From the NCBI GenBank assembly GCA_030610225.1, contig JAUWSD010000007.1, positions 1-14,622 on the forward strand: a stretch of DNA of 14,622 nucleotides, given 5' to 3'. Below the pieces are notes generated by a model, which saw nothing but the letters and a program-made list of their open reading frames with translations, had not been told where the DNA came from and made no database searches. This document shows positions 12,844-14,622 of this stretch, piece by piece. Both the position numbers and the translations under genes were made by a program. Positions within the stretch are counted from its first letter, which is position 1, and the number at the start of each line of letters is the position of its first letter. The DNA is from Chloroflexota bacterium (GTDB lineage Bacteria; Chloroflexota; Anaerolineae; Anaerolineales; UBA11579).

Positions 12844-14622
12844 ATGAAGCAAGTTCAACAGAATCTACGTGATGGAAAGACTAATGTAGTTGAAGTGCCT
12901 GTACCTGTGCCGCAGAAAGGCATGGTGTTGGTGAGGACCGCTGCATCGATCATCTCAGCAGGGACTGAGAAGATGGTGGTTGAATTTGCAGAAAAGTCCA
13001 TGCTGGGGAAAGCGCGCTCGCGTCCGGACCAGGTTAAGCAGGTGGTCGAGAAGGCTAAGCGCGAAGGACTGATGACCACAGTTGAGGCTGTGTTCAATCG
13101 TCTGGACCAGGCTATGACCCTGGGTTATTCGTCTGCCGGGGTGATAGTGGAGCTTGGTGAAGGAGTGCGGGATTTTAAAGTTGGGCAGCGGGTGGCTTGT
13201 GCAGGCGGCGGTTATGCTGTGCATGCTGAGTATGCAGTGGTTCCACAGAATCTACTTGCAGCCCTGCCAGATGAAGTTGGTTTTGAAGCTGGTGCATTCG
13301 GTACATTGGGGGCGATCGCGATGCAGGGCTTCAGGCTGGCCGAATTACAGATCGGGGAGAACGTGGCTGTTATCGGGATGGGGCTTCTGGGTACTTTGGC
13401 AGCGGGAATTGCCAAAGCCGCTGGATGTAGAGTTTTTGGGATCGATGTTGATCCAAAGCGTGTCAGGCTTGCTCAGGAACTGGGATTCAAAACAGTGCTG
13501 AGAAAAGGTGCAGTTGAATCAATGATGGCATTTACCCAAAACAGGGGCGTGGATGCAGTGTTGATCTGCGCTGATACGGCTTCAAGCGACCCGGTGGAAC
13601 TAGCAGGGCAGATAGGCTGTGATCGGGCAAAAGTGGTAGCAGTTGGGGCAGTGGGGATGGATATTCCACGTAGAGATTATTATGAAAAAGAGATGGGTTT
13701 GATCGTGTCCCGTTCGTATGGGCCAGGAAGGTATGATCCGGGTTTTGAGGAAAAGGGACAGGATTACCCGTATGGTTATGTGCGCTGGACTTCGGGCAGG
13801 AATTTGCAGTCATTTATTAATTTACTGGCTGACGGAATGAATGTTGAGCGCTTGATCAGCCACAGATATTTGATCGATAATGCTGAAGAAGCATACGAGC
13901 TGATTACTGGAAAGAAGCAGGAGGAATTCCTGGGGATTCTGCTGAATTACCCGGCTTCAGATGATGATCTGAGCGGGAAGAGAAAGGTAGAAAATTCTGG
14001 TGCAGGAACGGGTTTTGGAAAAGTAAAGCTGGGTGCTCTTGGAGCAGGTAATTTTGCTGGCACTGTACTCTTCCCGATCTTGAAAAAGAACCCTAGTATT
14101 GACCTGGTGGCTGTTTCATCAGCTTCCGGTACAAATGCACAGCATAATGCTCAGAAGCATGGATTCAGATACTCTGGCAGCAGCGCAGAAGAACTGATCG
14201 CTGATCCTGAGATCAATACTATCGCTGTCCTGACAAGACATAATTTGCATGCTGAGCAGACTATTTCAGCTTTGAAAGCTGGCAAAAATGTATTTTGTGA
14301 GAAACCGCTGGCTTTAAATGAAGAAGAGTTAGTCGCGATTGAGAAAGAGATCAATAAAAAAGATGTTCCCCATCTGACAGTTGGCTTTAACCGCAGGTTT
14401 GCCCCTTTGGCATTAAAGCTGAAAGCATTTCTTGGGGAACGGGCAGAACCGCTGGTTGTTACGTATCGAGTGAATGCAGGCTATTTGCCGGAAAGACATT
14501 GGCTGCATGATGCTGAAGTTGGCGGCGGCAGGGTGATCGGTGAAGGCTGCCATTTCATTGATTTCCTTACATGGCTGGTTGGGGAAGTTCCCAGCAGCGT
14601 ACAGGCAAATGTGATGGGTGAT
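12844..14622 (+). CDS. Bi-domain oxidoreductase (ADH-like + Gfo/Idh/MocA), 3' end outside window
   Basis: The reading frame is open from the ATG to the last base (593 codons); the end is beyond the window. Residues 1 to about 370 are a medium-chain alcohol-dehydrogenase-like domain with the dinucleotide loop GMGLLG at 178-183 and an acidic D201. The usual catalytic-zinc cysteine near residue 39 is replaced by the SAGTE stretch seen in this family. After a linker, residues 393 onward form a Gfo/Idh/MocA domain with GALGAGNFA at 397-405 and the EKP signature at 486-488. GEGCHFIDFL (H570) falls in its catalytic part. Such fused enzymes are usually met in surface-polysaccharide or sugar-modification clusters, but no neighbour here shows the substrate. 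The full protein is expected to be around 700 residues. An AAAGGTGA ribosome site supports the start. Confidence 0.9.
   Translation, partial: MKQVQQNLRDGKTNVVEVPVPVPQKGMVLVRTAASIISAGTEKMVVEFAEKSMLGKARSRPDQVKQVVEKAKREGLMTTVEAVFNRLDQAMTLGYSSAGVIVELGEGVRDFKVGQRVACAGGGYAVHAEYAVVPQNLLAALPDEVGFEAGAFGTLGAIAMQGFRLAELQIGENVAVIGMGLLGTLAAGIAKAAGCRVFGIDVDPKRVRLAQELGFKTVLRKGAVESMMAFTQNRGVDAVLICADTASSDPVELAGQIGCDRAKVVAVGAVGMDIPRRDYYEKEMGLIVSRSYGPGRYDPGFEEKGQDYPYGYVRWTSGRNLQSFINLLADGMNVERLISHRYLIDNAEEAYELITGKKQEEFLGILLNYPASDDDLSGKRKVENSGAGTGFGKVKLGALGAGNFAGTVLFPILKKNPSIDLVAVSSASGTNAQHNAQKHGFRYSGSSAEELIADPEINTIAVLTRHNLHAEQTISALKAGKNVFCEKPLALNEEELVAIEKEINKKDVPHLTVGFNRRFAPLALKLKAFLGERAEPLVVTYRVNAGYLPERHWLHDAEVGGGRVIGEGCHFIDFLTWLVGEVPSSVQANVMGD

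Noticed and set aside
13154..13501. Plus-strand ORF of 115 residues
   Set aside because: It lies in another frame inside the bi-domain oxidoreductase, which has clear domain motifs, and shows a Trp/Arg-rich composition typical of a shadow frame.

Overview
The window is a 14.6-kb piece of bacterial chromosome of intermediate GC content with densely packed, mostly ordinary genes. No rRNA, tRNA, CRISPR array, insertion sequence or phage gene was seen. The mix of genes suggests an uncultured or anaerobic member of the Chloroflexota, probably class Anaerolineae. It combines a translin-family protein, a membrane-inserted Cas4-like nuclease, a dnaG-rpoD pair with Chloroflexota-like inserts, a short-form glucan phosphorylase and an M29 aminopeptidase. 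That placement is inference from protein style, because no phylogenetic marker could be searched.

Layout: (1) Bases 51-5382, plus strand, form a compact run: ssb, a DUF3467 protein, a translin/Trax-like RNase candidate, two small in-frame ORFs that together make one Cas4-like PD-(D/E)XK nuclease, NAD kinase, a B-box zinc-finger membrane protein and recN. Neighbours overlap by 1-4 bases or lie within about 30 bases of each other. The theme is nucleic-acid binding, processing and repair. (2) Bases 5398-8743, minus strand, hold the dnaG-rpoD pair (primase and principal sigma factor). It converges on recN and shares a 122-base divergent promoter region with the next block. (3) Bases 8866-11548, plus strand, hold alpha-glucan phosphorylase and a UPF0316 membrane protein, closed by a hairpin terminator shared with the next gene. 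(4) Bases 11620-12720, minus strand, hold an M29 metallo-aminopeptidase. (5) Bases 12844 to the window end, plus strand, hold the first 593 codons of a fused alcohol-dehydrogenase-like/Gfo-Idh-MocA oxidoreductase. The divergent region between (4) and (5) contains a perfect 12-bp inverted repeat.

The most unusual item is the Cas4-like nuclease at 1490-2233. Its first iron-sulfur cysteine and metal-binding histidine are in a 74-residue ORF. The Asp, Glu and Lys of the active site and the other three cysteines are in a 168-residue ORF in the same reading frame. Two amber codons 12 bases apart separate them. The break falls exactly at the turn of a predicted transmembrane hairpin. Because it follows a translin-family gene with Trax-like acidic residues, a DUF3467 gene and ssb, the group is a candidate for an undescribed membrane-associated nucleic-acid processing module.
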